Source: Amphritea sp. 1_MG-2023
GTDB taxonomy: Bacteria; Pseudomonadota; Gammaproteobacteria; Pseudomonadales; Balneatricaceae
Assembly: GCF_030547545.1 (NCBI RefSeq)
Contig: NZ_JAUOQE010000008.1
Coordinates: 62,001-126,000 of the forward strand
Direction of reading: 5' to 3'
DNA: 64,000 nt
The stretch's first letter is position 1, and the number at the start of each line of letters is the position of its first letter. The position numbers were made by a program, and so were the translations under genes. The notes beneath the pieces were generated by a model. That model did no database searches. It was not told the DNA's origin and was given only the letters and a program-made list of their open reading frames with translations. This document shows, piece by piece, positions 41,910 through 50,668 of the stretch.

Positions 41910-43028
41910 ATGGAATTGAATACTCCCCAAGAGCTGATCGATGATATTCGTCAGGGCAAAATGGTTATCCTGATGGATGACGAAGACCGGGAAAATGAAG
42001 GCGATCTGGTGATTGCTGCCGAGATGGTGCGTACTGAAGATATCAACTTTATGGCGACCCATGCCCGAGGATTGATCTGTTTAACGTTAACGCGAGAGCG
42101 CTGTCAGCAATTGAAGTTACCGTTGATGGTGCAGTCAAATGGCGCTGCATTTGCGACTAACTTTACCCTCTCTATTGAAGCCGCTGAAGGTGTTACCACC
42201 GGTATCTCTGCGGCCGATCGTGCGCATACCGTGCGTACGGCTGTACGTGAGAGCGCTAAGCCGGAAGATATTGTTCAACCTGGGCATATCTTTCCGCTAA
42301 TGGCCGATCCGGGCGGTGTTTTAAGCCGTGCCGGTCACACCGAAGCGGGCTGCGACTTGGCTCGCTTAGCGGGCTTAACTCCAGCGGCGGCGATTGTTGA
42401 AGTGATGAATGATGACGGTTCTATGGCGCGTCGTCCTGATCTAGAAAAATTTGCTGAAAAGCATGATCTGAAAATTGGTACGATTGCCGATTTGATTCAT
42501 TATCGTACGATCAATGAACATACTGTTATACGTGATAGTGAAGGTGTTCTGGCGACTGAGTTTGGTGATTTTAATTATGTGACTTTCCGTGACGAAATTC
42601 AGGGATGCACACATATGGCGTTGACGTTGGGTGATATTACCCCAGCAGAGCCGACACCTGTGCGTGTTCATTTACGTACCGAAGTCCTCCGTGATGTCGT
42701 CGGGGCGGCACCAGAAGAAGAGTTGAAATGGACAATGCGTCGGGCGCTGAAAAAAGTGGCCAACGAAGGGAAGGGTGTCGTGCTGTTGCTCGATACCGGC
42801 GTTAGGATCGATTTAGGTGATGCCTTGAATCAGATGCTGAACAATGGGAAGAAGATCCGTCAGCATAATATTAGTGCATCGGGGTCTTATCTCACGGTTG
42901 GAACGGGCTCTCAGATTCTACGAGAACTGGGTGTTGGAAAAATGCGGGTGCTGAGTTCACCCATGAAATTTAATGCAATCTCAGGTTTTGATCTGGAGAT
43001 TGTCGATTACATTGCTTGCGAAGAGTAA
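41910..43028 (+). CDS. ribB: 3,4-dihydroxy-2-butanone 4-phosphate synthase with a degenerate GTP cyclohydrolase II-like domain
   Basis: A 372-residue RibBA-type protein. The first domain (1-205) is an intact DHBP synthase with the acidic metal loop [10 protein letters not shown] at 23-32, THARGLICL and [14 protein letters not shown], so it should form 3,4-dihydroxybutanone phosphate from ribulose 5-phosphate. The second domain (about 210-368) has the outline of GTP cyclohydrolase II but lacks its three zinc cysteines: where RibA has HSECLTGD and RCDCG, this protein has [12 protein letters not shown] and no cysteine. It cannot be an active cyclohydrolase and may be regulatory or structural. 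A complete RibA is encoded at 48148. Confidence 0.93.
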   Translation: MELNTPQELIDDIRQGKMVILMDDEDRENEGDLVIAAEMVRTEDINFMATHARGLICLTLTRERCQQLKLPLMVQSNGAAFATNFTLSIEAAEGVTTGISAADRAHTVRTAVRESAKPEDIVQPGHIFPLMADPGGVLSRAGHTEAGCDLARLAGLTPAAAIVEVMNDDGSMARRPDLEKFAEKHDLKIGTIADLIHYRTINEHTVIRDSEGVLATEFGDFNYVTFRDEIQGCTHMALTLGDITPAEPTPVRVHLRTEVLRDVVGAAPEEELKWTMRRALKKVANEGKGVVLLLDTGVRIDLGDALNQMLNNGKKIRQHNISASGSYLTVGTGSQILRELGVGKMRVLSSPMKFNAISGFDLEIVDYIACEE

Positions 43029-43033
43029 AGAAT

Positions 43034-43507
43034 ATGTCAGTGCAGTATATTGAAGGTGATTTTTTGACCGGAAATGGTCAATACGCGATTGTTGTGGGTC
43101 GTTTTAACAGCTTTGTGGTTGAGAGTCTGTTGGAAGGTGCTATTGATACGTTGAAGCGACACGGTGTTGCGTCTGAAAATATCCGCGTGGTGCGGGTGCC
43201 GGGTGCATTTGAAATCCCGCTGGCGGTACAGAAGGTCGCCGAACAGAAGAAAGATGATGCCATTATTGCCTTAGGGGCCGTTATTCGTGGCGGTACACCG
43301 CATTTTGAATATGTTTCCGGTGAAAGTTCTAAAGGGGTCGCTCAGGTTGGCTTGGAATATGGTATTCCCGTGGCTAACGGTATTCTGACGGTTAACTCTA
43401 TCGAACAAGCGATTGAACGTTCTGGCACTAAAGCCGGCAATAAAGGTGCAGAAGCGGCGTTGTCTGCGCTGGAAATGGTTAGCTTGCTACGTCAGCTTGA
43501 GGTTTAA
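43034..43507 (+). CDS. ribH: 6,7-dimethyl-8-ribityllumazine synthase
   Basis: RibH condenses the pyrimidine and the four-carbon phosphate into lumazine and forms large icosahedral or pentameric assemblies. ATG 43034 gives [20 protein letters not shown] and 157 residues. Signatures are [29 protein letters not shown] and [16 protein letters not shown] with the catalytic histidine. It begins 5 bp after ribBA and ends one base before the nusB ATG. Confidence 0.97.
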   Translation: MSVQYIEGDFLTGNGQYAIVVGRFNSFVVESLLEGAIDTLKRHGVASENIRVVRVPGAFEIPLAVQKVAEQKKDDAIIALGAVIRGGTPHFEYVSGESSKGVAQVGLEYGIPVANGILTVNSIEQAIERSGTKAGNKGAEAALSALEMVSLLRQLEV

Positions 43508-43508
43508 G

Positions 43509-43988
43509 ATGAGCGACACTGGTACGCCTAAAAAACAGAAAAAGTTATCTCATACTGAGATGCGTCGTGCGGCTCGTAGCTTTGCTTTGCAGGCCTTGTA
43601 TCAATGGGAGATGTCGGGTAACTCGGTTACCGATATTGAGCTGCAGTTCCGCATGGATAATGATATGTCTGGTACTGATCTCGATCTTTTCAGCGAGTTG
43701 TTGCACGGTGTGCCGGCCAATCGTGCGGATTTAGATCGTGCCTATGAGCCGTTTCTTGATCGCTCGTTAGATGATCTTGATCCTATCGAGCGTGCGGTAC
43801 TGCGGATCGGTAGCTTTGAACTGATTCATCGCATTGTCGTGCCGTACAAAGTCGTGATTAACGAAAGCGTTGATCTGGCCAAAATTTTCGGCGCTACGGA
43901 AAGTCATAAGTATGTTAACGGCATCTTGGATAAGCTGGCTGCCCGGGTTCGTATGACAGAGATTAACGCCAAGAAACGCGGACGTTAA
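43509..43988 (+). CDS. nusB: Transcription antitermination protein NusB
   Basis: A 159-residue all-helical protein that binds boxA RNA with NusE (S10) in rRNA antitermination. ATG 43509 gives MSDTGTPKKQKKLSHTEMRR. Hallmarks are RRAARSFALQALYQWEMSG, LDDLDPIERAVLRIGSFEL and VINESVDLAKIFGATESHKYVNG. The lysine-rich N-terminal tail is typical of this group. Confidence 0.97.
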   Translation: MSDTGTPKKQKKLSHTEMRRAARSFALQALYQWEMSGNSVTDIELQFRMDNDMSGTDLDLFSELLHGVPANRADLDRAYEPFLDRSLDDLDPIERAVLRIGSFELIHRIVVPYKVVINESVDLAKIFGATESHKYVNGILDKLAARVRMTEINAKKRGR

Positions 43989-43995
43989 TTGACTC

Positions 43996-44973
43996 ATGGT
44001 GAGCGGCGAGTTTGAGCTGATTCGGCGATACTTCTCTGATCTAGGGTATGATCAGTCGGGCTCGGTACGGCTCGCCGTGGGTGATGATTGCGCCGTGATC
44101 GCGCCGCCTGCGAATCGAGACTTGGTGCTTTCAATTGATACCATGGTTGAAGGCGTCCATTTTTTGGCGGGTACCAGTGGGGATAAAGTGGCCTCGCGAT
44201 TATTCGGGGCCGCACTCAGTGATCTGGCTGCGATGGCGGCAACCCCCGCTTTTTTCACCTTAGCGCTAACGCTGCCGAGCACCGATTCAATCTGGTTGCA
44301 GGCGTTTAGTGTTCGTCTCGCCGAGTTGGCGCGTCAATATGGCGTGCAACTGATAGGTGGGGATACCACTCGCGGTCCATTAACCCTGAGCATTCAAGTG
44401 CATGGCTGGACTCATCCAGGTAAAGCGTTGTTGCGCAGCGGCGCCCGTCCGGGAGATCGGATCTTTGTCACAGGGACATTGGGGGATTCGAAAGGGGGGC
44501 TTGAAACGCAGTTGAAAAATATTCATGGCGCACAGGTACCCTATCTTCAGCATCGCTTCTATACACCCGAGCCGCGTATTGATACCGCCCTGCTAATTGC
44601 GGAATACGCGACGGCGGCCATTGATGTTTCCGACGGTTTATTGGCCGATCTGAATCACATCCTAGAGGCGAGTAATGTTGGCGCGATGATTAATCCCGAT
44701 GAGCTACCCATTTCAGCGGAATTGCATCAATGGGTGGGTGCAGCGCAATCCCGAGAGTGGGCATTGACCGGCGGAGAAGATTTCGAACTCTGTTTTACCG
44801 TTCCCGCGATACTTGAGCCGAAGCTGAGTTGGGCGTTAAGGGATCATCGTGTGGGGGTGACCTGTATTGGGCAAATTTCAGCTAAGCCCGGTATTTTATT
44901 CTCTGAGGGGGGGCGCGTGTGGCCGGTAGAGCCTCAGGGTTATAATCATTTTATTAATAAACATAAGGTATAA
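43996..44973 (+). CDS. thiL: Thiamine-monophosphate kinase
   Basis: A 325-residue kinase of the PurM/ThiL family that makes thiamine pyrophosphate from thiamine monophosphate. It has the early acidic VGDDCAVIAPP motif, SIDTMVEGVHF, AALSDLAAMAATP, GGDTTRGPLTLSI and the late ALTGGEDFELCF. It lies 7 bp after nusB and 4 bp before pgpA, in the usual order. Confidence 0.97.
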   Translation: MVSGEFELIRRYFSDLGYDQSGSVRLAVGDDCAVIAPPANRDLVLSIDTMVEGVHFLAGTSGDKVASRLFGAALSDLAAMAATPAFFTLALTLPSTDSIWLQAFSVRLAELARQYGVQLIGGDTTRGPLTLSIQVHGWTHPGKALLRSGARPGDRIFVTGTLGDSKGGLETQLKNIHGAQVPYLQHRFYTPEPRIDTALLIAEYATAAIDVSDGLLADLNHILEASNVGAMINPDELPISAELHQWVGAAQSREWALTGGEDFELCFTVPAILEPKLSWALRDHRVGVTCIGQISAKPGILFSEGGRVWPVEPQGYNHFINKHKV

Positions 44974-44977
44974 GCCG

Positions 44978-45451
44978 ATGAATCAGGCGCCGCCCTCGGT
45001 ATGGCGAAATCCGATCCACTTCTTGGCCTTTGGTTTGGGCAGCGGGGCATCACCTTGGGCCCCAGGCACTGCTGGGACGCTAGCCGCTATTCCACTGTTT
45101 TTGCTGCTGCAGCCGTTATCGCTGGTAGGGTATGCGGCCGTTCTGCTGCTGAGTTTTGTGGTGGGTATCTATCTGTGTGGTAAAACCTCGACGGACATGG
45201 GCGTGCATGATCACGGCGGGATTGTCTGGGATGAGTTTGTCGGTTACTGGATTACGATGTTTGCCGCGCCACCTGGTTGGCTCTGGATTGTGATCGGTTT
45301 TGTGCTGTTTCGCGTGTTTGATATTCTCAAGCCTTGGCCTATTAGCTGGGCCGATAAACAAGTGGCCGGTGGCTTAGGTATTATGCTCGATGATGTGCTG
45401 GCCGGGTTGATGGCGCTAGCCGTGTTACAGTTGTTGGTTGTTTTCCTCTAG
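44978..45451 (+). CDS. pgpA: Phosphatidylglycerophosphatase A
   Basis: A 157-residue inner-membrane lipid phosphatase that makes phosphatidylglycerol. The family motif GSGASPWAPGTAGTLAAIP is near the N-terminus, with about four membrane segments. DHGGIVWDEFVGYWI and RVFDILKPWPISWAD carry the catalytic acidic residues. It is the last gene of the nrdR-rib-nusB-thiL run on the plus strand. Confidence 0.96.
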   Translation: MNQAPPSVWRNPIHFLAFGLGSGASPWAPGTAGTLAAIPLFLLLQPLSLVGYAAVLLLSFVVGIYLCGKTSTDMGVHDHGGIVWDEFVGYWITMFAAPPGWLWIVIGFVLFRVFDILKPWPISWADKQVAGGLGIMLDDVLAGLMALAVLQLLVVFL

Positions 45452-45696
45452 ACACCTGCCGTTGCTGTCGCCTGCCCATCGGTGAGCGGCAATGCTTTTC
45501 AGTTTGAGTTCAGACACCCCTGTTAATCTTTTTACCTTGTTATTAAGGTAGGCCTATTGCTGGGCTAAAAGTATGTTGCCGTAGCGCGTCATCATCGGCT
45601 ATCGAGTCGATAAATAGGCTCAGCAATCGCGCGTGATCAACCTAATTAGCTATCGATTAACACGCAGAGCCTAGCGGTATTAACAGTGGAGATATT
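45452..45696. promoter_or_regulatory. Structured spacer before the PepSY/two-component operon
   Basis: This 245-bp region has no gene. It holds the perfect inverted repeat TACCTT-N6-AAGGTA at 45533-45550, an operator-like site about 150 bp before the next ATG. A long imperfect pair ATTGCTGGGC (45556-45565)/GCTCAGCAAT (45618-45627) encloses the shorter palindrome TATCGA-G-TCGATA. It is a good place for control of the following operon, perhaps by its own response regulator. The PhoP box spacing was not met. Confidence 0.45.
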
Positions 45697-46029
45697 ATGA
45701 AAGCGATGATCAGAAAGATTATATTTTTATTGTTGTTAGCTTCTACACCGTTATATAGCGAAGACTTCGGTATCAAAAAACTCGATGTCGAGGTTTGTCG
45801 GATGCTCGTTGAAGCGGGTGAGATTCTCTCTATGAGTGAGTTAATGCGCTTGGTTAGCACGTTATCCGAGGGAAAAATTATCGAGACTCAGCTGTTACAG
45901 AAAGGATCTGTCTATATTTACGAGATGGAGATTGCTGCTAAAGATGGCATGGTGAGTATGCTCTACGTTGATGCACGTGACGGTCAGGTGGTTGACCCTG
46001 CTATTCTCAATAGTAGACAGGAAGGATAA
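45697..46029 (+). CDS. Small exported PepSY-type protein
   Basis: A 110-residue protein with a signal peptide (MKAMIRKIIFLLLLASTPLYS, cleavage near residue 21) and a single PepSY-like domain. The domain segments are LSMSELMRLVSTLSEGKIIETQL, YIYEMEIAAKDGMVSMLYVDARDGQVVD. PepSY domains are small periplasmic modules often encoded next to two-component systems, and are thought to inhibit or sense proteolysis or ligands. It lies 4 bp before a response regulator gene and is probably a periplasmic accessory of that sensor kinase. A frame overlapping it (from 45968) belongs to an upstream extension of the regulator and is not real. Confidence 0.8.
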   Translation: MKAMIRKIIFLLLLASTPLYSEDFGIKKLDVEVCRMLVEAGEILSMSELMRLVSTLSEGKIIETQLLQKGSVYIYEMEIAAKDGMVSMLYVDARDGQVVDPAILNSRQEG

Positions 46030-46033
46030 GTTG

Positions 46034-46696
46034 ATGCGTATTTTATTGGTTGAAGATGATGCGGCATTAGGGCCTGAGCTAAAAACATCGCTGGCTAAGC
46101 AGGGTTATGCGGTAGATCTCGCCGTCAATGGTATTGATGGTGAGATTATGGGTAAGGAGGATATCTATGATCTGGTCATTTTGGATCTTGGTTTGCCCGA
46201 TCGCTCCGGCTTAGAGGTCTTACGTCACTGGCGTGCGGCGAAGAATAATATCCCCGTGTTGGTGTTAACGGCCCGCAGTGCATGGCAGGAACGGGTGGAT
46301 GGTTTTGATGCCGGTGCCGATGATTATCTGCCGAAACCCTTTCATACGGAAGAGTTATTGGCACGTATGGCCGCCCTGTTACGACGTGCGAATCAACAGA
46401 TCAGCGCACAGCTAGAAGCTTCGGGTTTGACGCTGGATGAAAAGACGCAATCGGTGATTCGGGATGGCGCGGAGGTCGCCTTGACTGGCACCGAATTCCG
46501 TTTATTACGTTATATGATGCATAACCCTAGGCGAGTCTTGTCGAAACTGCAATTAGTGGAACATATGTATGATGATGGCGCAGAAAACGACAGTAATGTA
46601 GTGGAAGCTTATATCAAGATGCTGCGCAAAAAAATTGGTCATGACATGATTTCGACTAAACGGGGTCAGGGTTACGTGTTCGGAGCCGCCCGTTGA
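46034..46696 (+). CDS. OmpR/PhoP-family response regulator
   Basis: A 220-residue two-domain regulator. The receiver (1-115) has the acidic pair in LVEDDAALG, the phosphorylated Asp51 in LVILDLGLPD, and Lys101 in DDYLPKPF. The C-terminal winged helix (about 128-218) contains LTGTEFRLLRYMMHNPRRVLSK and VEAYIKMLRKKIG, placing it with PhoP/QseB. It should bind DNA as a dimer after phosphorylation by the kinase that follows; the two genes overlap by four bases (TTGA), so translation is coupled. The signal is unknown. Confidence 0.95.
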   Translation: MRILLVEDDAALGPELKTSLAKQGYAVDLAVNGIDGEIMGKEDIYDLVILDLGLPDRSGLEVLRHWRAAKNNIPVLVLTARSAWQERVDGFDAGADDYLPKPFHTEELLARMAALLRRANQQISAQLEASGLTLDEKTQSVIRDGAEVALTGTEFRLLRYMMHNPRRVLSKLQLVEHMYDDGAENDSNVVEAYIKMLRKKIGHDMISTKRGQGYVFGAAR

Positions 46697-48039
46697 AATC
46701 GATTCAATCCCGTCTCAATGTTAATTTTATTGTGGTGACGTTGCTGCTGTTTACGTTATTTTGGGTGGGGCAAAGTTGGTTTCTGCGACAGATGGCCTAT
46801 GATTTTGTGGCGACTCGGCTATCCAGTGATGCCTATACGGTGTTACGTGCCGTCGAGATGGATGTTGATGCGGGTTGGCGTATTAATGTTGATAACACCT
46901 CGTCGGTGTATCAGCAGCCGATGTCGGGGCATTATTTTCAGGTGGCCGTTGATGATCAGTGGTTTTTCTCCCGCTCGCTGTGGGACGGTCAAATCCCGAC
47001 CGAAGAGGGGCAGAATATCGGTCAGGAGAATATTCGGCTGATTCAACAGAATGATAAGCCGACGTTGGTATACGCCAAAACCTTCATGAAACAGGGCCGT
47101 GAGATTCAGGTGGTGCTGGCTGAAGATATTAGCCGAATTGAAGCATCGCTGAAGCAGTTGGGTTGGTTGTTGGCTGGCCTGGGTATTATCGGCTTAATGA
47201 TTCTGCTGATACTGCAGATTGTTATTATCCGTCGTGGGTTAGCGGCGCTCACCGACGTTAAAGAGGATGTTCAGCGGCTTAAAACAGGCGATGTTCGGCA
47301 ATTATCAGTCACGCATACCGCTGAAATCGAGCCATTAGTTACCGAAATTAACTATTTGGTTCAGAATATGGAGTTACGGCTGCAACGCTCGCGCAATGCG
47401 GTGGGTAATTTGGCTCATGCCGCAAAAACGCCTCTGACAGTGATTGATCGGCATATCGATAACCTGCTGGAGCAGGGAGTCGATGAGGGCTTGAGCATTA
47501 AAGAACAGTCGCAGCGTCTACGGGAGATGATCGAGCGAGAGCTGACTCGTGCGCGGATTGCTGGGGCGGCCTTACCCGGACAGCGGATCTATGTCGGTGA
47601 TGAGTTGGAGAAACTGATTCGCACGCTCAAAGCGATCTATCGGGAAAAAGCCTTGGTGTTTGAACTCGATATTAGTGCGAAAAGCTATTTCCCCGGCGAA
47701 CGGGACGACTTGGTTGAACTCATGGGTAATGTGTTGGATAACGCGAGTAAATGGGCGAACAGTCGTATTCGTATTAAAGCGCATATGGATGAACATTGTC
47801 TGGAGTTGATTATTGAAGATGATGGCCCTGGCATTGCTGCCGATACGCGTCAACGGCTGATGAATCGAGGCGAGCGGCTAGATGAATCGACCAATGGGCA
47901 TGGCTTGGGAATGAGTATTATTAGTGAGATTGTGCGTCAGTATCAGGGCCGATTTATGCTGGGATCTTCGGCGCAACTAGGCGGCCTCGAGGTGCAAGTG
48001 ATGTTGCCGCGACAGGTGAATCTTCAACTACAAGCTTAA
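46693..48039 (+). CDS. PhoQ-like sensor histidine kinase
   Basis: A 448-residue inner-membrane kinase starting with TTG at 46693. It has membrane helix 1 (about 12-30), a periplasmic sensor of about 125 residues (31-156) and helix 2 (157-179), then HAMP. The dimerisation helix has the phospho-acceptor His242 in NLAHAAKTPLTV, and the ATPase domain has the N box NVLDNASKWA, G1 EDDGPGIAAD and G2 GHGLGMSII. The HAAKTPL H-box resembles PhoQ (HSLKTPL). The periplasmic part is not obviously acidic, so Mg2+ sensing cannot be assumed. It forms one operon with the PepSY and regulator genes. Confidence 0.94.
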   Translation: MKSIQSRLNVNFIVVTLLLFTLFWVGQSWFLRQMAYDFVATRLSSDAYTVLRAVEMDVDAGWRINVDNTSSVYQQPMSGHYFQVAVDDQWFFSRSLWDGQIPTEEGQNIGQENIRLIQQNDKPTLVYAKTFMKQGREIQVVLAEDISRIEASLKQLGWLLAGLGIIGLMILLILQIVIIRRGLAALTDVKEDVQRLKTGDVRQLSVTHTAEIEPLVTEINYLVQNMELRLQRSRNAVGNLAHAAKTPLTVIDRHIDNLLEQGVDEGLSIKEQSQRLREMIERELTRARIAGAALPGQRIYVGDELEKLIRTLKAIYREKALVFELDISAKSYFPGERDDLVELMGNVLDNASKWANSRIRIKAHMDEHCLELIIEDDGPGIAADTRQRLMNRGERLDESTNGHGLGMSIISEIVRQYQGRFMLGSSAQLGGLEVQVMLPRQVNLQLQA

Positions 48040-48147
48040 ATTCATCGCGGATACCTTTAATAATCTGTTTTTGCCCCCATTACAGGGGTATGTCAAACGG
48101 CGTATCACTGCTAAAATAGCCGCCTTATTTTTCGAAGGAATACCTCA

Positions 48148-48780
48148 GTGTCAGTCAAGTATGTCGCATCGTCTAAGCTGCCGACCCCTTGGGGGGTTTT
48201 TACAATGGTTGGGTTTGAAGACCTAGCTTCGGGAAAAGAACATGTGGCGCTGACCTATGGTGACCTCAGTTCAGGAGAACCGGTTCTCGCGCGTATTCAT
48301 TCTGAATGCTTAACGGGAGACGCATTGTTTTCATTGCGTTGTGATTGCGGCTTTCAGTTGCAGGAAGCGATGAAGCGGATTACCGAAGAGGGCTGCGGAG
48401 TGTTGCTCTACCTCCGTCAGGAAGGCCGAGGTATCGGTCTACTGAATAAGATTAAAGCCTATCATCTACAGGATGGCGGGGCTGATACCGTTGAAGCAAA
48501 CGAGAAGCTAGGGTTTGCCGCAGATATGCGTGATTACAGCATGTGCGAGAAAATGTTGGCTCATCTTGGTATCGATAGCGTTAAACTGATGACAAATAAC
48601 CCCCGTAAGGTGAAAGCGTTGCAACAGTACGGCTTAAAAGTCGCCGCTCGAGTGCCTTTACAAGTGGGTAAAAATCGTCATAACGAACATTACTTAGCAA
48701 CGAAGATGGGTAAGCTCGGTCACCTGATGACGGAACATCACTTTCAAAGTGAAGCGCCTGACGACGAATCCAACAGTTAA
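48148..48780 (+). CDS. ribA: GTP cyclohydrolase II
   Basis: RibA opens the GTP ring to start riboflavin synthesis. It starts with GTG at 48148 and has 210 residues. The zinc ligands are complete: Cys54, Cys65 and Cys67 in [35 protein letters not shown] and the C-terminal [12 protein letters not shown] follow. It supplies the activity that the ribBA-like protein at 41910 has lost. It is convergent with dxs and ends in a strong shared terminator. Confidence 0.97.
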   Translation: MSVKYVASSKLPTPWGVFTMVGFEDLASGKEHVALTYGDLSSGEPVLARIHSECLTGDALFSLRCDCGFQLQEAMKRITEEGCGVLLYLRQEGRGIGLLNKIKAYHLQDGGADTVEANEKLGFAADMRDYSMCEKMLAHLGIDSVKLMTNNPRKVKALQQYGLKVAARVPLQVGKNRHNEHYLATKMGKLGHLMTEHHFQSEAPDDESNS

Positions 48781-48809
48781 AAAAACCGGCTCTTGAAGCC
48801 GGTTTTTTT
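48781..48809. terminator. Terminator after ribA
   Basis: AAAAACCGGCT, loop CTTGA, AGCCGGTTTTTTT. It begins immediately after the ribA stop and is flanked by A- and T-runs, so it can serve ribA and, in reverse, dxs. Confidence 0.92.
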
Positions 48810-48859
48810 GTGTCTGCTAGTGATTGGCTGGCTGCCTGGGTGTTAGGTTAGGCAAGCGT

Positions 48860-50668
48860 TTACGAGGGCAATATCGCTAGACGTTGCGCGATGGCGGCGA
48901 CGATCCCTTGACTATCTAAACCACACTCAGTTAATTGCTCGGCACGGGTCGCATGTTCGATCCAGCGATCAGGGATGCCAAGGTTAAGTAGCGAATTGCT
49001 GTATTGCTGAGCATTGAGATACTCGCCGACGGCAGCCCCAGCTCCACCGGCTATCACATGATCCTCGAGTGTAATCAACAGCGGGTGGTTTAATACCAAC
49101 TGATCGATCAACGCCTGATCAAGCGGTTTAACAAATCGCATATCCACTAATGATAGATTTAGCTGTGTCGCGGCGCTCTCCGCTTCCTGCAGTAAGGGAC
49201 CGAAGTTTAAGATGACTCCCTGCACGCCCTGACGTAACACTCGAGCCCTACCTAACGGAATCTTGCTAGGTGTGCTGACGGCTCTACCAGGGCCTTTGCC
49301 TCGGGGATAGCGAACGGCTGCTGGTCCCGCGTGTTCATAGCCGGTTTGTAATAGATTCACTAGCTCTTGTTCATCAGCCGGGGTCATGATGACCATATCG
49401 GGAATACAGCGTAGGTAGCTGATATCAAAGCTGCCGGCATGGGTTGCACCATCTTCGCCGACCAGCCCAGCGCGATCCAAGGCAAAGAGGATATCGAGAT
49501 TTTGAATCGCGACATCGTGAATGAGCTGATCATAACCCCGTTGTAAAAAGGTGGAGTAGATGGCGACAACGGGTTTCATCTGACGATAGGCCATTCCGGC
49601 AGCCAATGTGATAGCGTGTTGTTCGGCAATGGCGACATCAAAGAAGCGATCATTAAAGCGTTGAGAAAACTCGATAAGATCGGAGCCTTCGCTCATCGCG
49701 GGTGTGATCGCGATGGTGCGAGCATCGTGCTCGGCCAGATTGCAGATCCAGCGACCGAAGATATTGGCGTAATTTACTTGTTTCGCTTTTGGGGTCGGCT
49801 GATGCGCCGCAGCCTGAGTGATAGGTTCGATTTTGGTAATCGCGTGATAGCCCACCGGATCTTTTTCTGCCGCGGCAAAGCCTTTGCCTTTAATCGTCGT
49901 AATATGCAGAAACTGCGGGCCTGAACTGTTTAATGCGTGCTCTAAAGCCGGCAATAACTGGTTGAAATCATGGCCATCAATCGGACCGTTATAATGGAAA
50001 TTGAGTGCTTCAAAGAGCGAGGCGGAAGTGGCGCCCATGCTATCTTTTAAGTTTTTCGCTAAGTAGGTGGCCAGGCCGCCTTCATTGCGTGAAATTGACA
50101 TATCATTGTCATTCAGAATCACCAGCAGATCGGCATGCGTATGTGCCGCATGATTGAGCGCTTCAAAGGCCATACCGGCGGTCATCGCACCGTCACCGAT
50201 AACGGCAACCGTTTTATGGGTTAAGCCTTGTAGTCGGTCGGCTAGGGCCATCCCCAGCGCGGCACTGATGGAGGTGCTGGAGTGACCCGTACCAAAACTA
50301 TCGTAGACGCTCTCTTTGATTCGAGGAAAGGGGGCTAGTCCATCTCGCTGTCGAATAGTCAGTAGAGCTTCGCGGCGACCCGTGAGAATTTTATGGGGAT
50401 AACTTTGATGGCCTACATCCCAAATCAGATGATCATCGGGCGTGTTGAGCAGGTAATGCAGAGCGATAGTCAGTTCCGTCACACCTAAGCCGGCGCCAAA
50501 ATGTCCACCGGTCTGACCGACGGCAAAGAGGAAAAAGGCGCGTAATTGCTCGGCCAGTATTGGCAGTTGTTTCGTTGTGAGGCTCCGCAGGTCGGCGGGT
50601 GAGTTAATACTGTCGAGTAACGGCGTGTCCGGACGGGTTTCCGGTAGGGCATAAAGCATAGTGATCAA
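48860..50668 (-). CDS. dxs: 1-deoxy-D-xylulose-5-phosphate synthase
   Basis: A thiamine-diphosphate enzyme that starts the MEP isoprenoid pathway by joining pyruvate and glyceraldehyde 3-phosphate. It shows AVGQTGGHFGAGLGVTELTIALHY, the TPP motif GDGAMTAGMAFEALNHA ... NDNDMSIS, FVDVAIAEQHAI-like FFDVAIAEQHAITLAAG, and DRAGLVGEDGATHAG. I give the TTG at 50668 as start, overlapping the ispA stop by four bases, because it yields the same N-terminal length as pseudomonad enzymes; ATG 50659 is the alternative. It is the last gene of xseB-ispA-dxs. Confidence 0.97.
   Translation of the reverse strand: MITMLYALPETRPDTPLLDSINSPADLRSLTTKQLPILAEQLRAFFLFAVGQTGGHFGAGLGVTELTIALHYLLNTPDDHLIWDVGHQSYPHKILTGRREALLTIRQRDGLAPFPRIKESVYDSFGTGHSSTSISAALGMALADRLQGLTHKTVAVIGDGAMTAGMAFEALNHAAHTHADLLVILNDNDMSISRNEGGLATYLAKNLKDSMGATSASLFEALNFHYNGPIDGHDFNQLLPALEHALNSSGPQFLHITTIKGKGFAAAEKDPVGYHAITKIEPITQAAAHQPTPKAKQVNYANIFGRWICNLAEHDARTIAITPAMSEGSDLIEFSQRFNDRFFDVAIAEQHAITLAAGMAYRQMKPVVAIYSTFLQRGYDQLIHDVAIQNLDILFALDRAGLVGEDGATHAGSFDISYLRCIPDMVIMTPADEQELVNLLQTGYEHAGPAAVRYPRGKGPGRAVSTPSKIPLGRARVLRQGVQGVILNFGPLLQEAESAATQLNLSLVDMRFVKPLDQALIDQLVLNHPLLITLEDHVIAGGAGAAVGEYLNAQQYSNSLLNLGIPDRWIEHATRAEQLTECGLDSQGIVAAIAQRLAILPS

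Noticed and set aside
45521-45544. PhoP box (direct repeat TGTTAA/TGTTAT) before the two-component operon
   Set aside because: The two halves are 17 bp apart instead of about 11, so the known PhoP spacing is not met.
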